DNA from: Campanula takesimana
Lineage: Eukaryota; Streptophyta; Magnoliopsida; Asterales; Campanulaceae
Reading direction: 5' to 3'
Assembly (NCBI GenBank): GCA_026119855.1
Contig: JAOWBW010001041.1
Location: forward strand, 434,001-498,000
DNA length: 64,000 bases
The first letter of the stretch is position 1. Every line of letters begins with the position of its first letter. The translations under genes were made by a program, and so were the position numbers. The notes below the pieces were generated by a model. That model was not told the DNA's origin and ran no database searches. It saw only the letters and a list, made by a program, of their open reading frames with translations. Of the stretch, positions 63,708-64,000 are shown piece by piece.

Positions 63708-63897
63708 TGTTGGGACCGCGACCACCCCAACCACTCCACATTAGTATGATATTGTCCGTTTTGGGCCCAGCCCGCACAGATTTGTTTTTGGGTCAACTCC
63801 CAAAAGGCCTCATACTAATGGAGTGTGTGGACACCTTTATATACTAGACAATTCTTCATTCAATTGCCAATGTGGGACTTGGGATGATACCCCAACA
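63708..63897 (-). repeat. TRIM LTR (5' in element sense)
   Basis: 190 bp copy of 62,186-62,374, directly next to the primer site. Confidence 0.8.
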
Positions 63898-63946
63898 ACG
63901 GACAACAGCTAGATCCTTACGTTTAAAGATCTTTTATTAGATTTAC

Positions 63947-64000
63947 TGATCCCTCCATCTCAAAATGATCTTCTAACTTTTTTCGCTGTTACAACGAAGG
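63947..64000. mobile_element. Left end of a family B Stowaway-like MITE
   Basis: CCCTCCATCTCAAAATGATCTTC matches the termini at 19,937 and 26,892. The element runs off the window. Confidence 0.55.

Larger units (their letters stand above)
62186..63897 (-). mobile_element. TRIM-like small LTR retrotransposon
   Basis: Two ~190 bp LTRs (62,186-62,374 and 63,708-63,897; TGTTGGGA...CCCAACA) about 90% alike. On the minus strand a primer site TGGCATCAGAGC (63,705-63,694) follows the right LTR, and a purine tract lies next to the left LTR (complement of CCTCCCCTC, 62,378). The ~1.3 kb interior encodes nothing recognisable. Short LTRs, both priming sites and no genes fit a TRIM or small non-autonomous element. 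No matching target duplication (TGCTC against ACGGA). Confidence 0.75.

Overview
This is a window of plant nuclear DNA, most likely from a eudicot. It is AT-rich, dense in LTR retrotransposons, Helitrons, hAT, Mutator-like and PIF/Harbinger-like elements, and littered with Stowaway-like MITEs that start with a 'CTCCCTCCGTCCC'-type terminus and are flanked by TA. No rRNA, tRNA, CRISPR or bacterial-type gene is visible. I cannot name the species. The only host gene that looks complete is a small RADIALIS-like single-SANT/MYB gene on the minus strand at about 13.0-14.0 kb, with its own TATA box. Two further places carry exon-like remnants of unrecognised plant genes (19.5-20.45 kb and 25.5-25.75 kb).

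Layout. 1-379: right end of a Mutator-like element. 478-11,046: a Stowaway-like MITE split by a complete 10.0 kb Sirevirus-type Copia element (Copia-1, 658-10,682, TSD GGTAT) and by a second MITE. Copia-1 holds an open gag, a broken pol, and a third ORF downstream of pol with two stop codons. 11.2-29.6 kb: MITEs, two hAT elements with 8 bp duplications, a MULE with about 165 bp TIRs, two Helitrons and the RADIALIS-like gene. 29.6-34.0 kb: three tandem Helitron-like units, the middle one split by a solo Gypsy LTR (TSD AAAAA). 34.0-57.0 kb: two copies of a second Sirevirus family (Sirevirus-B) facing each other. The plus copy runs into a 100-N assembly gap at 43,205. The minus copy is cut inside its third ORF by a Gypsy element (Gypsy-A, 43.3-48.5 kb, minus), whose 5' LTR carries a regular array of GC-rich motifs. 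57.0-61.35 kb: 5' LTR and gag remnant of another minus-strand LTR element (Gypsy-B). 62.2-63.9 kb: a small TRIM-like LTR element.

Working together. Within each retroelement the order LTR, tRNA-iMet primer site, gag, protease-integrase-RT-RNase H (Copia) or protease-RT-RNase H (Gypsy) is clear, and every pol is broken. Both Sirevirus families add a third gene between pol and the 3' LTR. In Sirevirus-B that gene has an intron at the same place in both copies. That is unusual for an element that moves through RNA, and it implies a spliced subgenomic message alongside unspliced genomic RNA. Sirevirus-B is also filled throughout, in LTR, coding and intron sequence, with the palindrome TGCGCA. These two observations, and the eight-copy GC motif array in the Gypsy-A LTR, are the best candidates for undescribed biology here.
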